Below, piece by piece: positions 50,080-57,604 of a stretch of 64,000 bases of DNA; the stretch's first letter is position 1, and each line of letters starts with the position of its first letter. Location of the stretch: positions 4,827 through 68,826 of the forward strand of contig CAWKKJ010000006.1 of the NCBI GenBank assembly GCA_963850205.1, given 5' to 3'. Under the pieces are notes generated by a model that saw only the letters and a list, made by a program, of their open reading frames with translations, searched no databases and was not told the DNA's origin. This DNA comes from JACVRW01 sp963850205. Its GTDB lineage: Bacteria; Actinomycetota; Thermoleophilia; Solirubrobacterales; Thermoleophilaceae. A program made the translations under genes and the position numbers.

Positions 50080-51551
50080 CGCTCGTCTCCGAGCAGGTAG
50101 TCGAGCGCCGGCTCGGACCGGCCCAGGCCAGGAGAGCCCGCGGCGGCCCGCTCGCGCAGGCGGCGCAGGCCCATCTCGCGCTGACGCTTGAGGTCGCCTG
50201 TCTCAGCCGGACCCAGCAGCTCGCTCAGGAGCGTGCCCTTCGGTGCGACGCTGCCTCCCCCGGACCCCAGGCGGGGCGCGGGCGCGTTGCGGGCCGCCAC
50301 CGACGCCGCGGTGCCGCCCACGCCGGTGTCCCCGAAGGTCGCGTTGCAGGGGGGCCCGACGGGCTCGATGGCGTAGGTGCTGCACTCGTTGACCACCAGG
50401 CCGGCACGCAGGTAGTGGCCCACCGCGTCGAAGCCGTTGGTGTTGAGCGCCAGGTAGTAGAGGAAGTCGTTGATGCGCTCGATCCCGCCGGTGGCGTCCA
50501 GGCTGGCCGTGAGGTCGTCCAGGTCCTCGCTCACCGGCTCGGCCTGGCGGCCCAGGCGGGTGAGGTCGCGGAACAGCGGCTGGGAGGCGATGAGCGCGGG
50601 GCGCCCGCGCTCGAGGGCGTCGCCCAGGCTGGGCAGGCTCTCGCGGCCGGCCTGGGAGACCGCCCCCAGACCGCGGATCAGGCGGTCCATCTGCGGCGCC
50701 GCCTCGCCCAGGTCGGCCAGCAGCGGGGTGCCCTGGTCGGCCACCTTCTCCAGGTCGGCCATCAGCGGCCGGAGCTCGCTGAGGAAGGCCGGCAGGCGGT
50801 TGATGCCGAGGCGGATGTCGGCGCGCCGCTCGGCGGAGGCCTCGGCGACGTTGTCGGCCTCCACGATCCAGTTCCCCACCCGGCTGCGCTCGCGGGCCAG
50901 CGGGCCCAGGGCGGCGTCGGAGTCGCGGGCCAGGTCGGCCAGCTCGGTGTTCTGCGAGGCGAGGATCTTCAGCACACGGTCGGTCTCGCGCAGGGCGGGG
51001 TTGGCGCGATGGATGACCTCGTTGAGCTCCTCGCCCCGGCCGGCCAGGCCGGTGCCCAGCTCGCTCAGCAGGATGGAGAAGCGCTGGCGGTAGGGCAGTC
51101 GCAGGGTGTTGTTGATGAGGTCGATGTCCACCGGCGAGCTCGTGCGGGCCAGCGGCAGCAGCCGCTCCCCTTCGCCGGGGCCCCGCTCGAGGCGCTCGAG
51201 CGGCTCGGCGGACGCCGACCCGGGCTGGCAGTCGACGAACTTCTCGCCGATCAGCGACTGGGGCCGGATCGTGCACTCGGCGTCCGCCTTCCAGGGCGTG
51301 AAGTCCTCGTTGTCGATGCGCAGGACCAGCGCCGCCTTCTCGTCCTCGGTCACCTCGAGCCCCGACACGACCCCCACCGGAACGCCGGCCACCTTCACGT
51401 CCTCGCCCTCCACCATGTTGGAGGCGTTGTCGAAGACGGCCCGCACGAAGTAGTGGTCGTCGCGGTCCTCCTCGCCGCCCAGGTTGACCAGGCCGATCAC
51501 GAGCCAGGGCAGCAGCGCGACGGCCAGCCCGATGTAGACCAGGCGCCTCAT
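50076..51551 (-). CDS. MCE-family protein 2
   Basis: 491 aa from ATG 51551 (ATGA overlap). Helix VYIGLAVALLPWLVIGLVNL; MCE domain (YFVRAVFDNASNMVEGEDVKVAGVPVGVVSGLEV...AECTIRPQSLIGEKFVDCQPGS), distinctive in carrying two Cys within the MCE fold that could form a disulfide. Stalk with EADNVAEASAERRADIRLGINRLPAFLSEL. C-terminal NECSTYAIEPVGPPCNATFGD Cys pair and a Gly/Ser linker. Confidence 0.9.
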   Translation of the reverse strand: MRRLVYIGLAVALLPWLVIGLVNLGGEEDRDDHYFVRAVFDNASNMVEGEDVKVAGVPVGVVSGLEVTEDEKAALVLRIDNEDFTPWKADAECTIRPQSLIGEKFVDCQPGSASAEPLERLERGPGEGERLLPLARTSSPVDIDLINNTLRLPYRQRFSILLSELGTGLAGRGEELNEVIHRANPALRETDRVLKILASQNTELADLARDSDAALGPLARERSRVGNWIVEADNVAEASAERRADIRLGINRLPAFLSELRPLMADLEKVADQGTPLLADLGEAAPQMDRLIRGLGAVSQAGRESLPSLGDALERGRPALIASQPLFRDLTRLGRQAEPVSEDLDDLTASLDATGGIERINDFLYYLALNTNGFDAVGHYLRAGLVVNECSTYAIEPVGPPCNATFGDTGVGGTAASVAARNAPAPRLGSGGGSVAPKGTLLSELLGPAETGDLKRQREMGLRRLRERAAAGSPGLGRSEPALDYLLGDER

Positions 51552-52936
51552 GGTCCGGGCGGGGTCGTGGCCGGGTCGCAGTCGTCGACGTCGAGGGGAG
51601 CGGAGCCGTCCGGGGAGGGCTGGACCACGCCTCCCGGGCAGCGGTTGACCACGCCGCGCTCGAACCCGTCCAGCTTGAGGGCCGGCTGGTTGGCGGCGAC
51701 GCTGAGCGAGTTGCTGAGGGCGTCGTAGCTGGAGGGCGCGAAGACAGGCGCGACGCGCGCGTAGTGCCCGTTGGCGTCGTAGTTGGCCGCCACCTGGCCG
51801 AAGTTGGAGATCCAGGAGGCGAAGTCGGGCGTGTAGCTGCGCACGTACTCGAACACCGGCTGGGCCCGGTCGAGGGTGCGGATGGCCCGGGGGAACACGC
51901 TGGAGGTCAGCTCGGCCAGCCGTGGCTGCTTGGCCGTCAGGTCGATCAGGTCGTTGTTCGGTCCCGGGCTGCGGATCAGCGTGCTGAGGTCGGCCACGGT
52001 GGGGCGGGCCTCGCGCACCACCGGGCGCAGCTCGCGCAGGAAGGGGGCCAGGTCGCGGGTCGCCGGCTTGGACACCGCCACCAGCCGGTCGAGGTCGTCC
52101 AGGGTGGAGCGCAGGTTCACGAAGGTGGTGTTGGCCTTGCGCAGCGTGTCCGGCAGCAGCTGGAGCGAGCGTTCGAGCGCCTCGTTCTGGTCACCGATGG
52201 CCCGGAACGCGGTGTTGGTGTTGCTCACGAGCCCCGCGAGGTCGTCCCGGCGCTCTGCGATCGCGGAGACGGTGGTCGCCGTGTCCTTGATCAGCCGGTT
52301 GAAGATGTCCTGGTCGAGGGCGATCTCGCGGGTGAGGTCGGTGGTGCTGACCAGGAAGGGGTTGAAGTACTTGGCGCTCTGGTTGGCCTCGTCGCCCTTG
52401 CCGTCGTACCAGTCGCCGGAGCCCCGGATCACGTTCTTGAGGCCTTCGCGCGTGCGCTCGTCCAGGGTGTTGAAGAGCACGTCGATGTCCACCGGGGCAT
52501 TGGTCTCGTCGGCCCCGATGATGCCCCCGTCGTCCAGCTCCGGCGCGCTCTGGGGACCGGGAGCAAGCGAGATGTAGCGGCTGGCCACCCCCGACAGGGA
52601 GGTTGCCCTGATCGTCGCCTCCGTGCCCTGGTGCAGCGGGGCCACGTCGTCCTCGAGCTCCATCGTCACCACGGCCTGGGCCGTGTCGTCCAGCTCGATG
52701 TCGGTGATGGTGCCCACCTCACCGCCACCCACCTGCACCGCGTTGCCGCGGACCAGCTGGCCCGCGCTCTGGAAGGTCGCCTTGACCCGGTAGGAGCCGC
52801 CGCCGCCGAACATGGCCAGCGCGACCAGCGCCACGGCCGCCACCACGGCTGCGATGGCTATGACCCGGGCCACCGTGGAACCGCGCTCGCTCTGGAGCGT
52901 ATCCCGGCCCCCCTCCCCTTTAGTAGTCGAGTCCAA
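51548..52936 (-). CDS. MCE-family protein 1
   Basis: 462 aa from ATG 52936, 17 nt after the ATPase gene. A hydrophilic N-terminus (MDSTTKGEGGRDTLQSERG) precedes the helix VARVIAIAAVVAAVALVALAMF; MCE domain (YRVKATFQSAGQLVRGNAVQVGGGEVGTITDIEL...ATIRATSLSGVASRYISLAPGP). Long helical stalk (DLTREIALDQDIFNRLIKDTATTVSAIAERRDDLAGLV). C-terminus has NRCPGG and DDCDP Cys. First MCE of the six. Confidence 0.9.
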   Translation of the reverse strand: MDSTTKGEGGRDTLQSERGSTVARVIAIAAVVAAVALVALAMFGGGGSYRVKATFQSAGQLVRGNAVQVGGGEVGTITDIELDDTAQAVVTMELEDDVAPLHQGTEATIRATSLSGVASRYISLAPGPQSAPELDDGGIIGADETNAPVDIDVLFNTLDERTREGLKNVIRGSGDWYDGKGDEANQSAKYFNPFLVSTTDLTREIALDQDIFNRLIKDTATTVSAIAERRDDLAGLVSNTNTAFRAIGDQNEALERSLQLLPDTLRKANTTFVNLRSTLDDLDRLVAVSKPATRDLAPFLRELRPVVREARPTVADLSTLIRSPGPNNDLIDLTAKQPRLAELTSSVFPRAIRTLDRAQPVFEYVRSYTPDFASWISNFGQVAANYDANGHYARVAPVFAPSSYDALSNSLSVAANQPALKLDGFERGVVNRCPGGVVQPSPDGSAPLDVDDCDPATTPPGP

Positions 52937-52953
52937 CCGCAGGGACCCCGGTC

Positions 52954-53922
52954 CTACTCCATTCCCAGGGGTCCCTGTGCCTCGCCGGAGAGGAACTGGC
53001 GGACAAACTGGTTATCGGAATTGAACAGCTCGCTGGCGGGCCCGGACTCGACGATCCTGCCCTTCCAGAGAATCGCGATGTAGTCGGCCACTCGTCGCGC
53101 GGACATGATGTCGTGGGTGATCACGCAGTACGCGCCGCCGTTCTCCTCGTGCACCTCCATGATCAGCTCGCAGAGGAGCGCGGTGCGCACGGGATCGAGC
53201 CCCGAGTCGGGTTCGTCGAAGAGCACGATGTCGGGGTCCATCACGAGCGCGCGCGCGAACCCCGCCCGCTTGCGCATCCCGCCCGACAGCTCGTTGGGCA
53301 TCTTGTCCAGCGCCCCGCCGAGCCCCACCTCGCCCAGCCGGCGCAGCACGATCTCCTGGATCTCGTCCTCGCCCTTGTCGGTGTGCTGGCGCAGCGGGAA
53401 GGCGGTGTTGTCGAGCACGTTCATCGAGCCGAAGAGCGCGCCGTCCTGGAACAGGACGCCGAACTTCTTACGCATCTCGAAGAGGTCGTCGTCCGGCATG
53501 TTGGGCACCGACTCGCCGTGCACGAGCACGTCGCCCTCGTCCGGGTAGAGGAGGCCGACCATGTGCTTGATGCAGACGGACTTCCCGGTGCCCGAAGGGC
53601 CCAGGATCATCGAGATCTGGTTGTCGGGAAGACCGAGGTTGAGGCCGTTGAGGATGGTGTTGCGCCCGAACGACTTCTTGACGTCGATGAACTCGACCGC
53701 GTCGCTGGTCCCGTGCTCGCGGGTGCGCCCGCTGTGCCACTGGTAGGGGTCCTCGCCCTCGCGGGTCTGGTCCTTGATGTTGTCGGGGACCGAGGCGTGT
53801 GGGTCGTGCGGCTCCTGCTCGGCGGCCCCACGGCTCTCCTCCCAGTCACGCGGGTCGAGCGGCCGCTCCCCGGTCGGGTCGCCCCCCTCCTCTGGCCGCT
53901 GCTCCTCTGGCCGCTCGTCCAC
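52954..53922 (-). CDS. MCE-system (Mkl/MlaF-type) ABC ATPase
   Basis: 322 aa from GTG 53922, which has GGGGGAGGACGCAG before it; this start is downstream of the permease stop. The first ~70 residues are a charged, Pro/Glu/Arg-rich extension not typical of MlaF. Then VEFIDVKKSFGRNTILNGLNLGLPDNQISMILGPSGTGKSVCIKHMVGL (Walker A), FGVLFQDGALFGSMNVLDN (Q-loop), LSGGMRKRAGFARALVMDPDIVLFDEPDSGLDPVR (signature, Walker B). Energises lipid transport by the two YrbE permeases and MCE proteins. Mycobacterial Mkl is usually unlinked; here it sits in the operon. Confidence 0.92.
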   Translation of the reverse strand: MDERPEEQRPEEGGDPTGERPLDPRDWEESRGAAEQEPHDPHASVPDNIKDQTREGEDPYQWHSGRTREHGTSDAVEFIDVKKSFGRNTILNGLNLGLPDNQISMILGPSGTGKSVCIKHMVGLLYPDEGDVLVHGESVPNMPDDDLFEMRKKFGVLFQDGALFGSMNVLDNTAFPLRQHTDKGEDEIQEIVLRRLGEVGLGGALDKMPNELSGGMRKRAGFARALVMDPDIVLFDEPDSGLDPVRTALLCELIMEVHEENGGAYCVITHDIMSARRVADYIAILWKGRIVESGPASELFNSDNQFVRQFLSGEAQGPLGME

Positions 53923-53936
53923 CTGCGTCCTCCCCC

Positions 53937-54737
53937 TCAACCGCCGATCGGCGCCCTGGGATTCGCTCCCCAAAAGATCTGCGTGCCCACCATCCCCACC
54001 ACGTGGACCATCACAGTGTTCAGCACCATCGACTTCGCCGTCGCGGTTCCGACCCCCACCGGGCCGCCGCTCGCGTTGTATCCGTAATAACACCCCACGA
54101 GCACGATCACGGTGGCCATGACCATGGCCTTAATGAGGCTGTAAAGAAGGTCGGGCGGGTTCTGGAACATCCAGAAGATCAGGAAGAAGCCGCCGGACGA
54201 GACCTCGCCGATCTGCTGGACCACCGCGAGGTAGCTGGCGAAGAAGCCGGCCCCCACGGCCGCGATGTACATGAAGGGCAGCACCATCCAGGCGGCCAGG
54301 AGCCGGGTGGCGCAGAGGAAGACGAGCGAGTTGACGCCCATAACCTCCAGGGCGTCGATCTCGTCCGAGATGCGCATGGCGCCGATCTCGGCCACCAGGC
54401 CGGTGCCCACCTTGGCCGACATCATGTAGCCGAAGGCGTAGGGCATGATCTCGCGCAGGTCGCACCAGGCGGCGAACACGCCGGCGTACGCCGGCGCCCC
54501 CAGGGAGCGGTTGAAGTACGCGCCCTCGATCCCGCACTGCAGGCCGAGGATGAAGGCAAGGCCCCAGATCACCAGGGCCGAGCCCAGGATCAGGATGCCG
54601 GCCTGCCGCAGCGCCTCGCCGAAGAAACCGAAGACACGCCCGTTGAAGACGTTGGCCACCACCCGCGCGCAGAACTTGGTGATGTCGCCGAAGGAGGCGA
54701 TCCAGTCCTGCGGGACGCTGAGCCAGGTCTTGCCCAC
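53937..54737 (-). CDS. YrbE/MlaE-type permease 2
   Basis: 266 aa from GTG 54737, whose G is shared with the upstream TAG. The conserved MlaE segments are VGTGLVAEIGAMRISDEIDALEVMGVNSLVFLCATRLLAAWMVLPFMYIAAVGAGFFASYL and VMATVIVLVGCYYGYNASGGPVGVGTATAKSMVLNTVMVHVVGMVGTQIFW. Five to six membrane helices. Forms the lipid-flipping core with permease 1 and the ATPase. Longer open frame upstream overlaps permease 1 and is not coding. Confidence 0.9.
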   Translation of the reverse strand: MGKTWLSVPQDWIASFGDITKFCARVVANVFNGRVFGFFGEALRQAGILILGSALVIWGLAFILGLQCGIEGAYFNRSLGAPAYAGVFAAWCDLREIMPYAFGYMMSAKVGTGLVAEIGAMRISDEIDALEVMGVNSLVFLCATRLLAAWMVLPFMYIAAVGAGFFASYLAVVQQIGEVSSGGFFLIFWMFQNPPDLLYSLIKAMVMATVIVLVGCYYGYNASGGPVGVGTATAKSMVLNTVMVHVVGMVGTQIFWGANPRAPIGG

Positions 54738-55543
54738 TACTTGATCACCGAGATCTCGGGATGCGTGGCGAGCAGCGTTTGGGTGAAGACGTAGTTGAAG
54801 GCGAAGATCCCCAGGAACTCGATCACCACGCCCTGGTTCACGGCTCGGCCCACCCCTTCCGCGCCTCCGGACGCAGTCATCCCCTTGTAACAAGAGACAA
54901 TGGCGATGATGGCCCCGAACAGGGTCGTCTTGACCACCGAGCCCCATAGGTCGGTGATGCTGGCGTTGTTGAGCAGCGTGGCGAAGAAGGGCCCTAGGGG
55001 CGCGTCGAACGTGAGCGTGGCCAGCACGCCGCCGAAGATCCCGAAGATCAGCGCGTAGATGTTGAACAGGCCCGTGACCACCATCAGGGCGAGGAAGCGC
55101 GGCACCACGAGGTTCTTGATCGGGTCGACGCCCAGCACCTGGAGGGCGTCGAGCTCCTCGCGGATCTTGCGGGCGCCGAGGTCGGCGGTGATGGCGGTGC
55201 CCCCGACGCCGGCCAGGATGATCGCGGTCACGAACGGCGCGAACTCGCGGATCGAGGCGAGCACGAAGAACCCGCCCAGCCGGTCGATGGCCCCGAACAG
55301 GATCGAGAAGTTGCCCGCCTGCAGCCCCGGTGCGCCGTAGCCGAAGGCGATGGTGGAGATCGTGAGCGGCAGCCAGCAGAGCCGCAGCATGAACAGGAAC
55401 TGCTGGACGAACTCGGTGCCGTAGGGGTAGGGCGGGCGCAGCGCGGAGAGCAGCGTCTTGCCGGTCAGGATCATCATGTCCCCGACCTGCTCCAGCAGGT
55501 TCTTGGTAGGCAGGAAGACCCTGTCGGCTGCGGCTCTGACCAC
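54737..55543 (-). CDS. YrbE/MlaE-type permease 1
   Basis: 268 aa from GTG 55543. GGTAITADLGARKIREELDALQVLGVDPIKNLVVPRFLALMVVTGLFNIYALIFGIFGGVLATL and ‘AIVSCYKGMTASGGAEGVGRAVNQGVVIEFLGIFAFNYVFTQTLL’ are diagnostic of MlaE/YrbE. First gene of the MCE unit. Its start codon sits inside an inverted-repeat cluster, so a regulator bound there would block both transcription and initiation. No Shine-Dalgarno is evident; a near-leaderless start is possible. Confidence 0.91.
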   Translation of the reverse strand: MVRAAADRVFLPTKNLLEQVGDMMILTGKTLLSALRPPYPYGTEFVQQFLFMLRLCWLPLTISTIAFGYGAPGLQAGNFSILFGAIDRLGGFFVLASIREFAPFVTAIILAGVGGTAITADLGARKIREELDALQVLGVDPIKNLVVPRFLALMVVTGLFNIYALIFGIFGGVLATLTFDAPLGPFFATLLNNASITDLWGSVVKTTLFGAIIAIVSCYKGMTASGGAEGVGRAVNQGVVIEFLGIFAFNYVFTQTLLATHPEISVIK

Positions 55544-55557
55544 TACGTGGTCACCAC
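55538..55557. promoter_or_regulatory. MCE-operon operator candidate 1
   Basis: Overlapping palindromes GACCACTACGTGGTC (55538-55552) and GTGGTCACCAC (55547-55557) cover the permease-1 start codon. The TGGTnACCA core resembles GntR/FadR-subfamily sites; mycobacterial mce1 is controlled by the GntR-type Mce1R, so the family match is suggestive only. No GntR gene is in the window. Confidence 0.5.
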
Positions 55558-55695
55558 CGAAAGTACGGTCGATGGTCGGACGAGCCAGCAGCGTGACTGG
55601 CGGCGCACGCGGGCGCAGTCGATGCTGGAAGCATCGGCGAGCACCGTGGGTGGCGTCAGGCGCGTTGCTGGCCGTTCGAGCGCAACCGTAGTTGA

Positions 55696-55708
55696 GGTGG
55701 TGACCACC
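55696..55708. promoter_or_regulatory. MCE-operon operator candidate 2
   Basis: GGTGGTGACCACC, a 6-1-6 inverted repeat equal to the reverse complement of the GGTGGTCACCACC-type half of site 1, 150 bp away. The pair would allow looping across the leader of the MCE operon. Confidence 0.5.
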
Positions 55709-55731
55709 AAAAAAACTCCTCCCGGGAGAAG
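55709..55731 (-). terminator. Intrinsic-terminator-like hairpin in the MCE leader (minus strand)
   Basis: Read on the minus strand: CTTCTC, loop CCGG, GAGGAG (6-bp stem, one G-T pair) followed by seven T. It lies ~165 nt upstream of the permease-1 start and points at the operon; no minus-strand gene precedes it within 700 bp apart from the opposite-strand lipoprotein. It could terminate a short leader/sRNA transcript or act as an attenuator. The remaining 55558-55863 gap has no gene I can support. Confidence 0.6.
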
Positions 55732-55863
55732 CTGCGCGCTCCTCCCGCAGAACAACCTCTCTCGCGAGGAAGCCTATGGCATGGTCGTGGCCGCCGCCAG
55801 AGGTAAGCGTGCCAGGGAAAGCCGCTCCGGGGCGGGCCTTCCGGGTGGTATGTTCGCCCGGTC

Positions 55864-56484
55864 TTGGGGGCCAGGCTCAGTGCAGCGATCGCCGTGGCCG
55901 GCCTTGCCGTCACGGCGGGCTGTGGCGGCGGCGAACGCCAGGACGCGAACGAGGTCGAGGGCGAGTTCGCCGTGCAGGTGGTCGACGCCAGCTTCCCGGC
56001 GCGGCAGCAGCTGGCCAGGCGCACCGAGCTGCGGATGACGGTGCGGAACCCCGGGAGGAAGACGGTCCCGAACATCGCCGTGACGGTGAACGGGTTCAAC
56101 TTCAAGCGCAGCGGCGACACCGAGGTGGCGGACTCCTCTCGCCCGCGCTTCGCCGTGAACGGCGTGCCGGTCGAGATCGGCGGCACGCCCGACGCCAAGG
56201 ACGCGACCCCGCGCGGCTGCGACACCGCCTACGTCAACACCTGGGCCTGCGGGCCGCTGCGGCCCGGGCGGGAGAAGGCGTTCGTGTGGTCGGTCACCCC
56301 GGTGGTGGCCGGGCCGTTCCGCATCGACTACCGCGTGGGTGCGGGGCTGGACGGCAACGCGGTCGCCGTCACCGCGGCCGGCGGGGAGGTCCCGGAGGGG
56401 ACCTTCCGGGGCCGGGTCTCGGACAAGCCGCCGCAGAGCCGCATCGCCGAGGACGGCGAGACCGTGGTCAACGGCTCTCGCTGA
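55864..56484 (+). CDS. Hypothetical secreted (lipo)protein
   Basis: 206 aa from TTG 55864; no in-frame ATG or GTG precedes the signal. N-terminus LGARLSAAIAVAGLAVTAGCGGGERQ has a hydrophobic core with a Cys (weak lipobox). The mature part is all-beta (AVQVVDASFPARQQLARRTELRMTVRNPGRKTVPNIAVTVNGFNF) like CARDB/DUF11-type extracellular repeats. Three more Cys (GCDTAYVNTWACG). No assigned family. Divergent from the MCE unit across 320 bp; the 3' end overlaps the 58-aa gene by 17 nt on the other strand. Confidence 0.7.
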   Translation: MGARLSAAIAVAGLAVTAGCGGGERQDANEVEGEFAVQVVDASFPARQQLARRTELRMTVRNPGRKTVPNIAVTVNGFNFKRSGDTEVADSSRPRFAVNGVPVEIGGTPDAKDATPRGCDTAYVNTWACGPLRPGREKAFVWSVTPVVAGPFRIDYRVGAGLDGNAVAVTAAGGEVPEGTFRGRVSDKPPQSRIAEDGETVVNGSR

Positions 56485-56644
56485 GCTCGCGCCGCTCGAA
56501 GCCCCGGCAGCGCTCGACCGGCAGGCGGGGGTACTTGGGAAAGCGCTCGTCGGTTCGCGAGCGCTCGCAGAGCGAGAACACGCTGCCCCTCGTGGTGCGG
56601 ACGATCCGCTGGTGGCGGCAGCGATCGCAGAGCCCGGCGTTCAT
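56468..56644 (-). CDS. Small Cys-rich (zinc-ribbon-like) protein
   Basis: 58 aa, below the usual ORF-size cut. Start ATG 56644 overlaps the PfkB stop (ATGA), so it is cotranslated. It begins MNAGLCDRCRHQRIVRTTRG (pair CxxC), then SVFSLCERSRTDERFPKYPRLPVERCRGF, a widespread but uncharacterised small-protein pattern with four Cys in the order C-x2-C, C, C. A metal-binding role is likely; no function is established. Its 3' end overlaps the convergent lipoprotein gene by 17 nt. Confidence 0.75.
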   Translation of the reverse strand: MNAGLCDRCRHQRIVRTTRGSVFSLCERSRTDERFPKYPRLPVERCRGFERRELSESR

Positions 56645-57585
56645 GTGCTCAAGGCTAGGCGCAGCTCGGCCTGCCGGGCGGGATCGAGCCGCCCGGGCGC
56701 CGGCTGCTCCACGCTGGCCGCTGCGGCGGCGATGCCCGCCCTGATCGCCTCGTCGAGCGGCGCGCCCGCCTCCAGGGCGCCGCCGAGACCGGCCACGAGC
56801 GCGTCCCCGGCCCCCACGCCGTTGCGGACCTCGACCGCGGGCGGGGTGTACCAGCGCTCCTGTTCGGCGGCGGCGAGGGCGAGGCCCGCGGCGCCGGCCG
56901 TCACGACCGCGGCCCCGGCGCCGTGGACCACGAGCTCACGTGCCGCCCGCCGAGCCCGTGAGGCGAGGTCGGCTCCCTCGGCTTCTACCAGGTGCTGCCC
57001 GGTGCCGGTGAGGACCTCCTCGGCCTCGGCGAGGTTCGGGGTGACCAGGTCCGGGCCCTCGGCAAGCGCACGGGCGAGCGCGGCGCCGCTGCCGTCGACG
57101 ATCGAGATGACGCCGGCCGCCGACGCCAGCGCGACCAGGCGCGCGTAGGCGTCGTCGGGTCCGCCCGGCGGCGTGCTGCCCGAGCAGGCGAGCACCCGGT
57201 GCTCGCCCAGCCGCCGCGACACGGTCTCGGCGAAGGACTCCCAGGCGCCTTCGTCCGCCGCCGGACCGGGCTCGTTGAGAACCGTGGTCCGGCCGGAGTC
57301 CTCGAGCATGATCGCCGCGGAGCGGACCTCTCCCGGGATCGGCACGGCGTGGAGGAACACCCCCGCCTCGTTCAGCCACGCTTCGACCACCGCCCCGGTC
57401 CGCCCTGCGGGCAGGAAGGCCACCAGCTCTGCGGGCCGCCCGAGGAGCGCGGCGAACCTGACCACGTTCACGCCCTTGCCCCCGGGCGCCAGGTCGACGT
57501 CGGTCGCCCGCACCACCTCGCCCGGCCGTAGCTCGGCCAGGCGGATGGTGCGGTCGATCGTCAGGTTCGGTCCCGCGACCAGCAT
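56641..57585 (-). CDS. PfkB-family sugar(-phosphate) kinase, 1-phosphofructokinase type
   Basis: 314 aa, ATG 57585. Begins MLVAGPNLTIDRTIRLAELRPGEVVRATDVDLAPGGKGVNVVRFAALLG (PfkB motif with GGKGVN) and ends with EVRNGVGAGDALVAGLGGALEAGAPLDEAIRAG (anion-hole GAGD, catalytic Asp). This fits the 1-phosphofructokinase/tagatose-6-P kinase branch. Nineteen nt after the binding-protein gene, so part of the sugar operon; with ManA it could route fructose or mannose into glycolysis. Confidence 0.88.
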   Translation of the reverse strand: MLVAGPNLTIDRTIRLAELRPGEVVRATDVDLAPGGKGVNVVRFAALLGRPAELVAFLPAGRTGAVVEAWLNEAGVFLHAVPIPGEVRSAAIMLEDSGRTTVLNEPGPAADEGAWESFAETVSRRLGEHRVLACSGSTPPGGPDDAYARLVALASAAGVISIVDGSGAALARALAEGPDLVTPNLAEAEEVLTGTGQHLVEAEGADLASRARRAARELVVHGAGAAVVTAGAAGLALAAAEQERWYTPPAVEVRNGVGAGDALVAGLGGALEAGAPLDEAIRAGIAAAAASVEQPAPGRLDPARQAELRLALST

Positions 57586-57604
57586 CGCCGGACCTGGCTG
57601 GGGC

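Noticed and set aside
55543..55755. A 70-codon minus-strand frame upstream of permease 1
   Set aside because: It spans the operator and terminator elements, shows no homology, and ends at the permease start; the gap is better read as regulatory.
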